Shown: positions 33,935 to 40,373 of the stretch, one piece after another | Position numbering within the stretch: the first letter of the stretch is position 1 | Layout of the letters: every line of letters starts with the position of its first letter | Assembly (NCBI GenBank): GCA_019247515.1 | Contig: JAFAOS010000365.1 | Location: 1 to 40,373 of the forward strand | Length of the DNA: 40,373 bases | Direction: 5' to 3' | Origin: Chloroflexota bacterium | GTDB taxonomy: Bacteria > Chloroflexota > UBA6077 > CF-72 | Position numbers and translations under genes: made by a program | The notes under the pieces: model-generated | Told to the model about the DNA's origin: nothing | Database searches by the model: none | The model's input: only the letters and a program-made list of their open reading frames with translations

Positions 33935-34969
33935 ATGCGACGGCTGAAGTACTGGCAGGCGATCAGCGAAGGCACGGTTCAGTGCATGGAGGCTGATCCG
34001 TCGATCTTCGTGGCCGGCATCGGCGTCGACGATTTCAAAGGCATTTTCGGCACGACCCGCGAGGCCTTCGAGCGATTTGGTGCTTCGCGCGTGTTCGATA
34101 TTCCCAACTGTGAAAACGCTTTCGCGGGGATCACGATCGGGGCCGCCGCCGTTGGCAAGCGACCACTGGTCGTTCACCCGCGCAACGACTTCATGTTCCT
34201 GGCCATGGACCAGTTGATCAACCTGGCCGCCAAGTGGCGCTACATGTATGGCGATCAGGGTGGCGTACCGGTGGTGACCCGAGCCATCGTCGGTCGAGGT
34301 TGGGGCCAGGGCGCGACGCACTCCCAGAGCCTGCACGCGACGTTCGGGCATTTCCCAGGTCTTGTGGTGGTCACGCCAGCGTCGCCGGCGGACGCCAAAG
34401 GCCTGTTGATCAGCGCGTTGACTGGCAGCGGACCCGTCATCATGCTCGAAAACCGGGCGCTCTACGAGCTCGAGGACGAGGTGGCCGAGGCGGCGACTCC
34501 CATTCCATTTGGCAAAGGCCGCGTCGCGGTCGAAGGCACCGACATCACGATTGTGGCGGCCTCGCTGATGGTCCACGAGGCGACCCGCGCGGCGGCGATG
34601 CTCGCCGAGCACGACATCAGCGCGGAGGTGGTGGACCTCCGCTCCATTCGGCCACTCGACGAAGACATCATCCTGAGCTCGATCGAAAAGACGCATCACC
34701 TGGTGGTCGCGGATACGAGCTGGGCGCGTTACGGCGTCGCGGCGGAAGTCGCGGCCGTGGCTGCCGAAAAGGGGTGGGCGTCTCTCAATGCTCCAGTTCG
34801 ACGAGTGACGCCGGCCGATTGCCCCGCTCCAGTGTCCAAGCCGCTGGAGGATGTGTTCCATCCGAACCCGGTGTCCATTGCACAGGCGTGTCTGGACGTG
34901 CTGCGCAGCGATGGTGCGTTGAACGGCGCGGTTACCGACGTGCAGGCCAAGTTCTTCGGACCGTACTGA
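33935..34969 (+). CDS. Thiamine-diphosphate dehydrogenase E1 component, beta subunit
   Basis: 344 aa from ATG 33935, with AGGTGG 8 bp upstream; GTG 33923 has no such site. The transketolase-like pyrimidine domain (KYWQAISEGTVQCMEADPSI, IPNCENAFAGITIGAAAVGK, DFMFLAMDQLINLAAKWRYM, then GQGATHSQSLHATFGHFPGL) and the C-terminal domain (ADTSWARYGVAAEVAA, RVTPADCPAPVSKPLEDVF) agree with E1 beta subunits. The family Glu that activates ThDP is likely in NCENAF. Both subunits together would form an alpha2beta2 enzyme. Coupling to sugar epimerases and a nucleotidyltransferase-kinase, rather than to lipoyl E2/E3 genes, suggests an assignment different from central metabolism. Confidence 0.93.
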   Translation: MRRLKYWQAISEGTVQCMEADPSIFVAGIGVDDFKGIFGTTREAFERFGASRVFDIPNCENAFAGITIGAAAVGKRPLVVHPRNDFMFLAMDQLINLAAKWRYMYGDQGGVPVVTRAIVGRGWGQGATHSQSLHATFGHFPGLVVVTPASPADAKGLLISALTGSGPVIMLENRALYELEDEVAEAATPIPFGKGRVAVEGTDITIVAASLMVHEATRAAAMLAEHDISAEVVDLRSIRPLDEDIILSSIEKTHHLVVADTSWARYGVAAEVAAVAAEKGWASLNAPVRRVTPADCPAPVSKPLEDVFHPNPVSIAQACLDVLRSDGALNGAVTDVQAKFFGPY

Positions 34970-34972
34970 GCT

Positions 34973-35743
34973 GTGTACTCAGCGCGCCGTCGCACCATCT
35001 CCGTCTTTGTTCCAGCCTACAACGAGTCGCGCAACCTGGCGGGCGCCGTCCACGATGCGCTGGCCGCATGTCGTGATTTCGATGATTACGAGATTCTGAT
35101 CGTCAACGACGGGAGCCTCGACTCCACTGGCGCGGTCGCCGATCAGCTGGCGGCCACGCTGGACCACGTGCGGGTGATCCACCATCCAACGAACCGCGGC
35201 TTCGGGGCGGCCTACGGCACCGCGCTGGCCGCGGCGCGCATGAGCTATTTCACCTTCGTGCCCGGCGATCACGAGGTCGCGCCGGAATCGGTCAGCGCGA
35301 TCTTTGACCAGGTCGGGCGCGCTGATCTGGTCGTGCCGTACCACGGCACGCCCTGGAAACGGCCGCTGTTCCGACGCGGCCTGACGTGGGTGGCAACCAC
35401 ACAGGTGAACCTCCTGTTCGGTTGGCACCTGAAGTACTACCAGGGCCCCGCGGTCTATCCCACGCAGCTGGCGCGCGTGCTTCCGCGCACGGTGCGCGGG
35501 TTCTACTTTGCAACCGAGATGCTGGTCCACGCGCTGGCAGCCGGGTATTCGTGGGTCGAGATCGGTCTGACGCATCAGGAGCGAACCTATGGCCGGTCGA
35601 AGGCGGTGGCGTGGTCGAACATTGCCAATGCGCAGTTCACGATCCTGAGGCTCTGGTGGGACATTCGGATCCGGCGACGCAGTAATGTCCCGCGCGCCGT
35701 TGCGTCTGAACCAAGTGGTGCTCTGGAGGGTGCCAATCTGTGA
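34973..35743 (+). CDS. GT2 glycosyltransferase, polyprenyl-phosphate sugar synthase-like
   Basis: 256 aa from GTG 34973, 3 bp after the previous stop. The GT-A motifs are clear: FVPAYNESRNLAGAV (12-26), ILIVNDGSLDSTGAV, HPTNRGFGAAYGTALAAARM and the metal-binding-type VPGDHEV. The ERTYGRSKA near the end matches dolichol/undecaprenyl-phosphate mannose or glucose synthases. Unlike many of these it lacks obvious C-terminal membrane helices. It would load a sugar onto a lipid carrier, the donor form used by the GT39-like enzymes encoded upstream. It overlaps the next gene by 4 bp (GTGA). Confidence 0.9.
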   Translation: MYSARRRTISVFVPAYNESRNLAGAVHDALAACRDFDDYEILIVNDGSLDSTGAVADQLAATLDHVRVIHHPTNRGFGAAYGTALAAARMSYFTFVPGDHEVAPESVSAIFDQVGRADLVVPYHGTPWKRPLFRRGLTWVATTQVNLLFGWHLKYYQGPAVYPTQLARVLPRTVRGFYFATEMLVHALAAGYSWVEIGLTHQERTYGRSKAVAWSNIANAQFTILRLWWDIRIRRRSNVPRAVASEPSGALEGANL

Positions 35744-36738
35744 CGAAGGTCTTTGTAACGGGTGGCGCTGGCTATGTTGGCGCGGTACTGGTGCCAAAAC
35801 TGCTGGCAAAGGGCTACGAGGTCCGGGTGTTGGACCTCTTTCTTTTTGGTCACGACGTGCTGCCCGAGCATCCTGGCCTCGAGTGCATTCAGGGCGACAT
35901 TCGCGATGAAGGCTTGCTGGGCGACGTGCTGCCTGGTGCCGACGCCGTCATCCACCTGGCCTGCATCTCGAATGACCCCAGCTTCGAGCTGAACCCCAGC
36001 CTGAGCAAGACGATCAATTACGACGCCTTCGAGCCGCTGGTCTCGATCTCGAAGCATTCAGGTGTCGGCCGATTCATCTACGCGTCCAGCTCGAGCGTGT
36101 ATGGCGTGAGCGATGCTCCGGATGTCACAGAGGACCATCCGCTGGTCCCGTTGACGGACTACAACAAATACAAGGGCCTGTGCGAGCCAATCCTGTTGAA
36201 ATATCAGAGCCCGGACTTCACCACCGTCATCATCCGCCCGGCAACGGTGTGCGGCTACTCGCCCCGCCAGCGGCTGGACCTGACGGTGAACATCCTGACC
36301 AATCTCGCCGTCAATACGCGAAAGATCACGATCTTTGGCGGGTCGCAAAAGCGTCCGAATATCCATGTCGACGACATTGCCGATCTGTATGTGGACCTCC
36401 TGGAGCGCCCCGCCGAGCAGATCGCCGGCAAGACGTTCAACGCGGCCTTCCAGAATCACACCGTCGCGGAACTGGGTGAGATGGTCCGCAAGGTGGTGTC
36501 CGAAACCATGCCCGAGGTGGGTGAGATCACCATGGAGACGACGCCGAGCAACGACCTGCGCTCCTATCACGTGTCGTCGGCCAAGATTCAGCGCGAGTTG
36601 GGCTGGGCTCCCAAACGTAGCGTGGAAGACGCCATCGTCGACCTGTGCAACGCGTTCAAAGCGGGCAAGCTCGCGGATTCGCTAACCGATTCGAAGTACT
36701 TCAACGTCAAAACCGTGCAGTTGTCCGAGTTGGGCTGA
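35740..36738 (+). CDS. NAD-dependent SDR sugar epimerase/dehydratase 1
   Basis: 332 aa from GTG 35740, overlapping the previous stop by 4 bp. GGAGYVG (8-14) binds NAD(P), SSSSVYG and YNKYK supply the Ser and Tyr-x3-Lys catalytic residues, and RPATVCGYSPRQRLD is a substrate-binding loop. The C-terminal part (AFQNHTVAELGEMVRKVV) is typical of extended SDR enzymes acting on nucleotide sugars. The exact reaction (epimerase, dehydratase or reductase) is not readable. It could complete the GDP-6-deoxy sugar made by the neighbouring dehydratase, or act on a heptose intermediate. Confidence 0.9.
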   Translation: MTKVFVTGGAGYVGAVLVPKLLAKGYEVRVLDLFLFGHDVLPEHPGLECIQGDIRDEGLLGDVLPGADAVIHLACISNDPSFELNPSLSKTINYDAFEPLVSISKHSGVGRFIYASSSSVYGVSDAPDVTEDHPLVPLTDYNKYKGLCEPILLKYQSPDFTTVIIRPATVCGYSPRQRLDLTVNILTNLAVNTRKITIFGGSQKRPNIHVDDIADLYVDLLERPAEQIAGKTFNAAFQNHTVAELGEMVRKVVSETMPEVGEITMETTPSNDLRSYHVSSAKIQRELGWAPKRSVEDAIVDLCNAFKAGKLADSLTDSKYFNVKTVQLSELG

Positions 36739-36741
36739 GGG

Positions 36742-37740
36742 ATGGCTTCTGCGGCACGCGCGGTGGTCACCGGCGGCGCCGGATTCATCGGCAGCCACAT
36801 GGTGGACCTCCTGATGGAGCGCGGTTTCCACGTGACGGTGATCGACAATCTCAGTCGAGGGCGCCTTGACAACCTGGCTGGCCATCGCGGTGACCCGCGT
36901 TGTGAAGTCCACCAGATTGATGCCACGAGCGTCTCAGCGGTTTCCGAGCTCTTTCGCGGGGCCCGATACGTGTTTCACTTCGCGGGTCTGGGCGACATCG
37001 TGCCCTCGATCGAGCATCCGCTGGAGTACATGCATGCCAACGTGGATGGCACGCTGGCCGTGCTGGAAGCCGCGCGCCACGCGCAAGTCGAGAAGCTGGT
37101 CTACGCCGCCTCGTCGTCCTGTTATGGCGCCGCGCCACCCGTGCCGACGTCGGAGTCCGCGCCCATCAAGCCGGAATATCCGTATGCTCTCAGCAAATAT
37201 CTGGGTGAGGCCGCCGTGTTGCACTGGGCTGAGGTATATCGGCTGCCCTGCGTGTCGATCCGCATTTTCAACGCTTACGGTCCCCGAGTCCGCACGACCG
37301 GGGTCTACGGCGCGGTCTTTGGTGTCTTCCTGGCGCAGAAGTTGAAAGGCAGACCGCTCACGGTTGTCGGCGACGGCACTCAGAAACGCGATTTCGTGTA
37401 CGTTACCGACGTCGCGCGTGCGTTCCTGGCGGCGGCCGAGTCGCCGGAGTCCGGTGAGATTTTCAATCTCGGGGCGGACAACCCACAACCCATCAACCGT
37501 CTCGTTGAGCTTATTGGCGGCGAGGTGACCTACATCCCCAAGCGACCGGGCGAACCTGACTGCACCTGGGCGGACACTCGCAAGATTCGTGAGCGCCTGG
37601 CGTGGGAGCCGCGTGTCGACTTCGATCAAGGCGTAGCGGCCATGTTGCGCGATATCCATCGATGGGAGGACGCTCCAGTGTGGGACCCCACATCCATTGC
37701 TGCCGCCACCAAAACATGGTTTGAGTTCATGGCCCGATGA
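36742..37740 (+). CDS. NAD-dependent SDR sugar epimerase/dehydratase 2 (UDP-sugar 4-epimerase-like)
   Basis: 332 aa, 3 bp after the previous stop. GGAGFIGSH (11-19) binds NAD, DNLSRGRLDNL follows, and SSSCYG with YALSK provide the catalytic Ser and Tyr-x3-Lys. IRIFNAYGPRVRTTGVYGAV and DGTQKRDFVYVTDVARA are those of GalE/WbpP-like epimerases. It shares only the SDR core with the preceding gene, so it is a second activity rather than a recent duplicate. The ATGATG start of the next gene overlaps its TGA stop. Confidence 0.92.
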   Translation: MASAARAVVTGGAGFIGSHMVDLLMERGFHVTVIDNLSRGRLDNLAGHRGDPRCEVHQIDATSVSAVSELFRGARYVFHFAGLGDIVPSIEHPLEYMHANVDGTLAVLEAARHAQVEKLVYAASSSCYGAAPPVPTSESAPIKPEYPYALSKYLGEAAVLHWAEVYRLPCVSIRIFNAYGPRVRTTGVYGAVFGVFLAQKLKGRPLTVVGDGTQKRDFVYVTDVARAFLAAAESPESGEIFNLGADNPQPINRLVELIGGEVTYIPKRPGEPDCTWADTRKIRERLAWEPRVDFDQGVAAMLRDIHRWEDAPVWDPTSIAAATKTWFEFMAR

Positions 37741-39299
37741 TGAAGCGCGATTATCGCGAAAAAATAAAGACGCTGGACGAGCTGGCCCGCGCGATTGGTC
37801 CGCGACCGCGACAGCAGAAGGTCATCATGTGTCATGGAACCTTCGATATCGTGCACCCCGGCCACTTGCGCCACCTGGCGTACGCGAAGGAGAAGGCCGA
37901 CCTCCTGATTGCGAGCGTGACCGCCGACGAGCACATCATGAAGGCCAATTTCCGCCCGTATGTCCCCCAGGAGCTGCGCGCCGCGAATCTGGCCGCCCTG
38001 GAGTTCGTCGACTTCGTGATCGTCGACCCCAATCCCACGCCCATCCAGCACATGCGTGTGCTACAGCCGGACTATTTCGCGAAGGGGTACGAATATTTCG
38101 CCAACGGAGTTCCGCCGCGCACCCGGGAGGAGATGGACACCCTCGCGAGCTACGGTGGCGAGATGGTCTTCACACCGGGCGACGTCGTGTATTCGTCGTC
38201 CGCTCTGATCGACGCTCAGCCGCCGAACCTCGGAGTCGAGAAGCTGCTCGCCCTGATGGACTCCGAGGGGTTCGACTTCGACGACCTGCGGCGAACGCTG
38301 ATGCGTCTGTCCGGCATTCGCGTGCACATCGTTGGCGACACCATTGTCGACAGCTACTCGCACTGCTCGCTGCTGGGTGCGACCGCGAAATCGCCGACGT
38401 TCAGCGTCAAGCACGATGTCACCGAGCGTTACGCGGGTGGCGCCGCGGTTGTGGCCAAGCACATGAAGGCCGTCGGCGCCGACGTGACCTTTTCGACCGT
38501 GCTCGGCGACGACGATCTCGGTCGGTACGTGATCGACGATCTGGAGGAGGCGGAGATCCAGTGCATCCCGTTTCTGGACCGGACGCGTCCCACCACGCAC
38601 AAGGAGCGGTTTATTGCCGACGGTTACAAGCTGCTCCAGGTCGACCGCGTCGACAACCGCACTATCTCCGAACGCGCACAGGAGTTCCTGAAGAACGCGA
38701 TTCAGGCTACGCGGACTGACATTGTCGTATTCAGCGACTTCCGGCACGGCATCTTCAACCGCCAGACCATCGGCAGCCTGAAGGAGGCGATACCGTCCGG
38801 CGCGATCAAGGTGGCCGACAGTCAGGTATCCAATCGTTGGGGCAACATCCTCGAGTTCACGGATTTCGACTTGCTGACCCCAAATGAGCGGGAGGCGCGG
38901 TTCGCGCTTGGCGACCAGGATTCGGTGGTTCGACCGCTGGCCTCAGAGCTGTTCCGTCAGGCGCGCTGCCGGTATCTGATCTTGAAGCTTGGCGAACGCG
39001 GGCTGATTGGCTATCGCAGCCCGGGCCCGATGCCGCGTGAGTTCTTCACCGTTGACAGCTTCGTGGACCGCCTCGTCGACCCGATTGGCGCCGGCGACGC
39101 GCTGCTCTCGTACGCGGCCCTGGCGCTGGTGGCCACCGATCACATCGTCATCGCGTCGGTTCTGGGCTCGCTCGGCGCGGCGGTCGCCTGCGAGCTGCAG
39201 GGCAACTCGCCGGTGTCGGCGGCAAAACTCCAGGACAAAATCGACACACTCGAGCAGCACGTCCACTACGAGGTAGGCAGGCCAGCCGTCTACGCGTGA
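37737..39299 (+). CDS. HldE-like bifunctional protein: nucleotidyltransferase fused to PfkB kinase, order swapped
   Basis: 520 aa. Residues about 25-165 are a cytidylyltransferase-like domain with the HxGH signature (CHGTFDIVHPGHLRHL, 32-47). Residues about 195-515 are a ribokinase/PfkB domain: VHIVGDTIVDSYS, YAGGAAVVAKHMKAVGADV, LLTPNEREARF and the anion-hole DPIGAGDALLSY (448-459). E. coli HldE has kinase first and adenylyltransferase second; here the order is reversed. The pair of activities matches HldE, which phosphorylates heptose-7-P and adds a nucleotide to the 1-phosphate, so an activated heptose or similar sugar is the likely product. It overlaps both neighbours by 4 bp. Confidence 0.9.
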   Translation: MMKRDYREKIKTLDELARAIGPRPRQQKVIMCHGTFDIVHPGHLRHLAYAKEKADLLIASVTADEHIMKANFRPYVPQELRAANLAALEFVDFVIVDPNPTPIQHMRVLQPDYFAKGYEYFANGVPPRTREEMDTLASYGGEMVFTPGDVVYSSSALIDAQPPNLGVEKLLALMDSEGFDFDDLRRTLMRLSGIRVHIVGDTIVDSYSHCSLLGATAKSPTFSVKHDVTERYAGGAAVVAKHMKAVGADVTFSTVLGDDDLGRYVIDDLEEAEIQCIPFLDRTRPTTHKERFIADGYKLLQVDRVDNRTISERAQEFLKNAIQATRTDIVVFSDFRHGIFNRQTIGSLKEAIPSGAIKVADSQVSNRWGNILEFTDFDLLTPNEREARFALGDQDSVVRPLASELFRQARCRYLILKLGERGLIGYRSPGPMPREFFTVDSFVDRLVDPIGAGDALLSYAALALVATDHIVIASVLGSLGAAVACELQGNSPVSAAKLQDKIDTLEQHVHYEVGRPAVYA

Positions 39300-40204
39300 G
39301 ATATCTCCTGGTCGGGCTGGGGAATATCGGCCGCAAGCGGCAGGCACTCCTGGGTGACCGCTGCGTGGCGACGGCCGATCCATTCAACGCCGACGCGCAG
39401 TACGCGGCGGCTGAGGATTGTCCGGTCGACGCGTACGATGCCGTTGTCCTCGCCACGCCCAATCAGTCGAAACTGGACCTGCTCGCGTTCTGCGTGGAAC
39501 GCGGCAAGCACGTTCTCGTCGAAAAGCCGCTGCTGTTGACCGACAACGCCCTGGCCCAACGTCTCAGCGACGCGGCGAAATCCACGCGTGCGGTGTGGTA
39601 CACGTCGTACAACCACCGCTTCGAAACGTTGATCGGCTCGGCGCGGAATCACCTGCGTTCGGGCAGCATTGGCGAGCTGTACCACGCGCGGCTGTTTTAC
39701 GGGAACGGTACGGTCGGCAACGTGGTTGGCACGTGGCGGGATCAGGGACTGGGTGTTCTGGAGGACCTTGGTTCGCACCTGCTCGATCTCGCGGCCGACC
39801 TGTTCGGTTGCGGCGGACAACATTTCCAAGCCTGGTCGCTGGAGCACCACGAGGCGGCCAGCCTCGACCATTGTATTCTGGCTTCGGCCGACGGTCGCAT
39901 CGTGCTGGAGATGTCATATCTGGCCTGGAAGAACACCTTCAGCATCGACGCGTTCGGCTCGCGTGGCTCCCTCCACGTGAGCGGGCTGCAGAAGTGGGGT
40001 CCGAGTGAGCTGGTCCTCCGCGAGCGCGTCCTGCCGAGCGGGGTACCCATCGAAACCCACGAGCAGGCGCCAGGCGGGGTCGACCCGACCTGGCAGCGCG
40101 ATCTCGAGTACTTCGAGGCTCTGTGCGCGGCGCCGGATTGGAGCTCGTCGGCTGGCAACGACGTCTGGATCTCCCGCACCCTGATGGAGTCAGCGGGCGC
40201 ATGA
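39296..40204 (+). CDS. Gfo/Idh/MocA-family oxidoreductase
   Basis: 302 aa from GTG 39296, overlapping the previous stop. The N-terminal Rossmann motif LLVGLGNIGRKRQ (4-16), then ATPNQSK and the invariant EKPLLL (the Lys of EKP) are typical, and NHRFETLIGSARN with GVLEDLGSHLLDLAADLFG form the C-terminal alpha/beta domain. Members oxidise or reduce sugar hydroxyl groups with NAD(P), often on nucleotide sugars in glycan clusters (WlbA/WbpB-like). It is somewhat shorter than the usual 330-360 aa. The stop overlaps the next start (ATGA). Confidence 0.92.
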   Translation: MRYLLVGLGNIGRKRQALLGDRCVATADPFNADAQYAAAEDCPVDAYDAVVLATPNQSKLDLLAFCVERGKHVLVEKPLLLTDNALAQRLSDAAKSTRAVWYTSYNHRFETLIGSARNHLRSGSIGELYHARLFYGNGTVGNVVGTWRDQGLGVLEDLGSHLLDLAADLFGCGGQHFQAWSLEHHEAASLDHCILASADGRIVLEMSYLAWKNTFSIDAFGSRGSLHVSGLQKWGPSELVLRERVLPSGVPIETHEQAPGGVDPTWQRDLEYFEALCAAPDWSSSAGNDVWISRTLMESAGA

Positions 40205-40373
40205 CGACGACCGCGTTCCTGGGCATGTCGCACCTCGGCATCAACTATGCGGCGGCCTGGAGCTCGTACGGGCAGTCGACGATCGGCTTCGATCCAGATC
40301 CGGCGCTGATAAACCGGCTGCGCGCGCGCGATCTGCCGATTCAAGAGCCCGGACTCCTGGAGCTCATCCAGCA
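40201..40373 (+). CDS. N-terminal part of a nucleotide-sugar dehydrogenase (UDP-Glc/GDP-Man dehydrogenase family)
   Basis: The gene starts at ATG 40201 in an ATGA overlap and runs off the window. The 57 visible residues include FLGMSHLGINYAAAWSS at the dinucleotide-binding position (G-x-x-x-x-G in place of GxGYVG), GFDPDPALINRLRARDLPI and the family signature EPGLLELIQ. The usual glycine-rich GLGYVG is altered (GMSHLG), which is unusual but still gives a Rossmann turn. A role in making a uronic-type nucleotide sugar is inferred. Confidence 0.75.
   Translation, partial: MTTTAFLGMSHLGINYAAAWSSYGQSTIGFDPDPALINRLRARDLPIQEPGLLELIQ

Noticed and set aside
1..40373. Insertion sequences, integrases, tRNA or rRNA genes
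   Set aside because: No transposase-like or integrase-like protein and no recognisable RNA gene was seen on either strand.

Overview
The window is GC-rich bacterial DNA, densely coded, with frequent GTG and TTG starts and many 4-base stop/start overlaps. Gene content and the style of the injection-system proteins (the GN-x-x-x-x-RLIQR motif and DUF4157-type proteins) are reminiscent of Chloroflexota or a neighbouring phylum. That is an inference from style, not proof; no rRNA or phylogenetic marker gene is present.

Region 1 (1-21073, plus strand) is most of an extracellular contractile injection system (eCIS, the PVC/Afp-like phage-tail machines). It opens with the cut end of a DUF4157-type protein and four 70-bp hairpin repeats. 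A 1146-aa candidate cargo or tape-measure-like protein and a small acidic partner follow, then a Pvc16-like tail terminator, a PP2C Ser/Thr phosphatase, the sheath, tube 1, an assembly-chaperone-like protein, a 64-aa protein and tube 2. Next come an 1824-aa repeat-rich DUF4157 (HELTH) protein, a LysM baseplate adaptor (Pvc7-like), the spike (Pvc8/VgrG-like), the gp25-like wedge (Pvc9), a gp6/J-like baseplate protein (Pvc11) and a tail protein I (Pvc12-like) that carries an N-terminal FHA phosphothreonine-binding domain. No Pvc15-type AAA+ ATPase, PAAR tip, tail fibre or classical tape measure is visible; they may lie outside the window or be replaced.

Region 2 (21056-31800, both strands) is a surface-glycan and envelope block. 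It holds a minus-strand pair (PQQ-type beta-propeller, GT4 glycosyltransferase), a plus-strand overlapping trio (Trm112-like methyltransferase, asparagine-synthase-like amidotransferase, metallo-beta-lactamase-fold hydrolase), a Tat/lipoprotein-type protein, a small membrane protein and two polytopic GT39-like membrane proteins.

Region 3 (31724-40373) is a nucleotide-sugar and glycan-precursor cluster. GDP-mannose 4,6-dehydratase is on the minus strand. Divergent from it, behind a good sigma70-type promoter, is a tightly coupled plus-strand operon: thiamine-diphosphate E1 alpha and beta subunits, a GT2 glycosyltransferase, two SDR sugar epimerases/dehydratases, a nucleotidyltransferase-PfkB kinase fusion (HldE-like, domain order swapped), a Gfo/Idh/MocA oxidoreductase and the start of a nucleotide-sugar dehydrogenase.

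The most interesting signals are the eCIS with a built-in phospho-signalling pair (PP2C phosphatase plus FHA-tail fusion), the giant DUF4157 protein with at least five different internal repeat families, the candidate cargo/immunity pair next to the hairpin repeats, and the sugar operon that couples orphan E1 subunits with a domain-swapped HldE.
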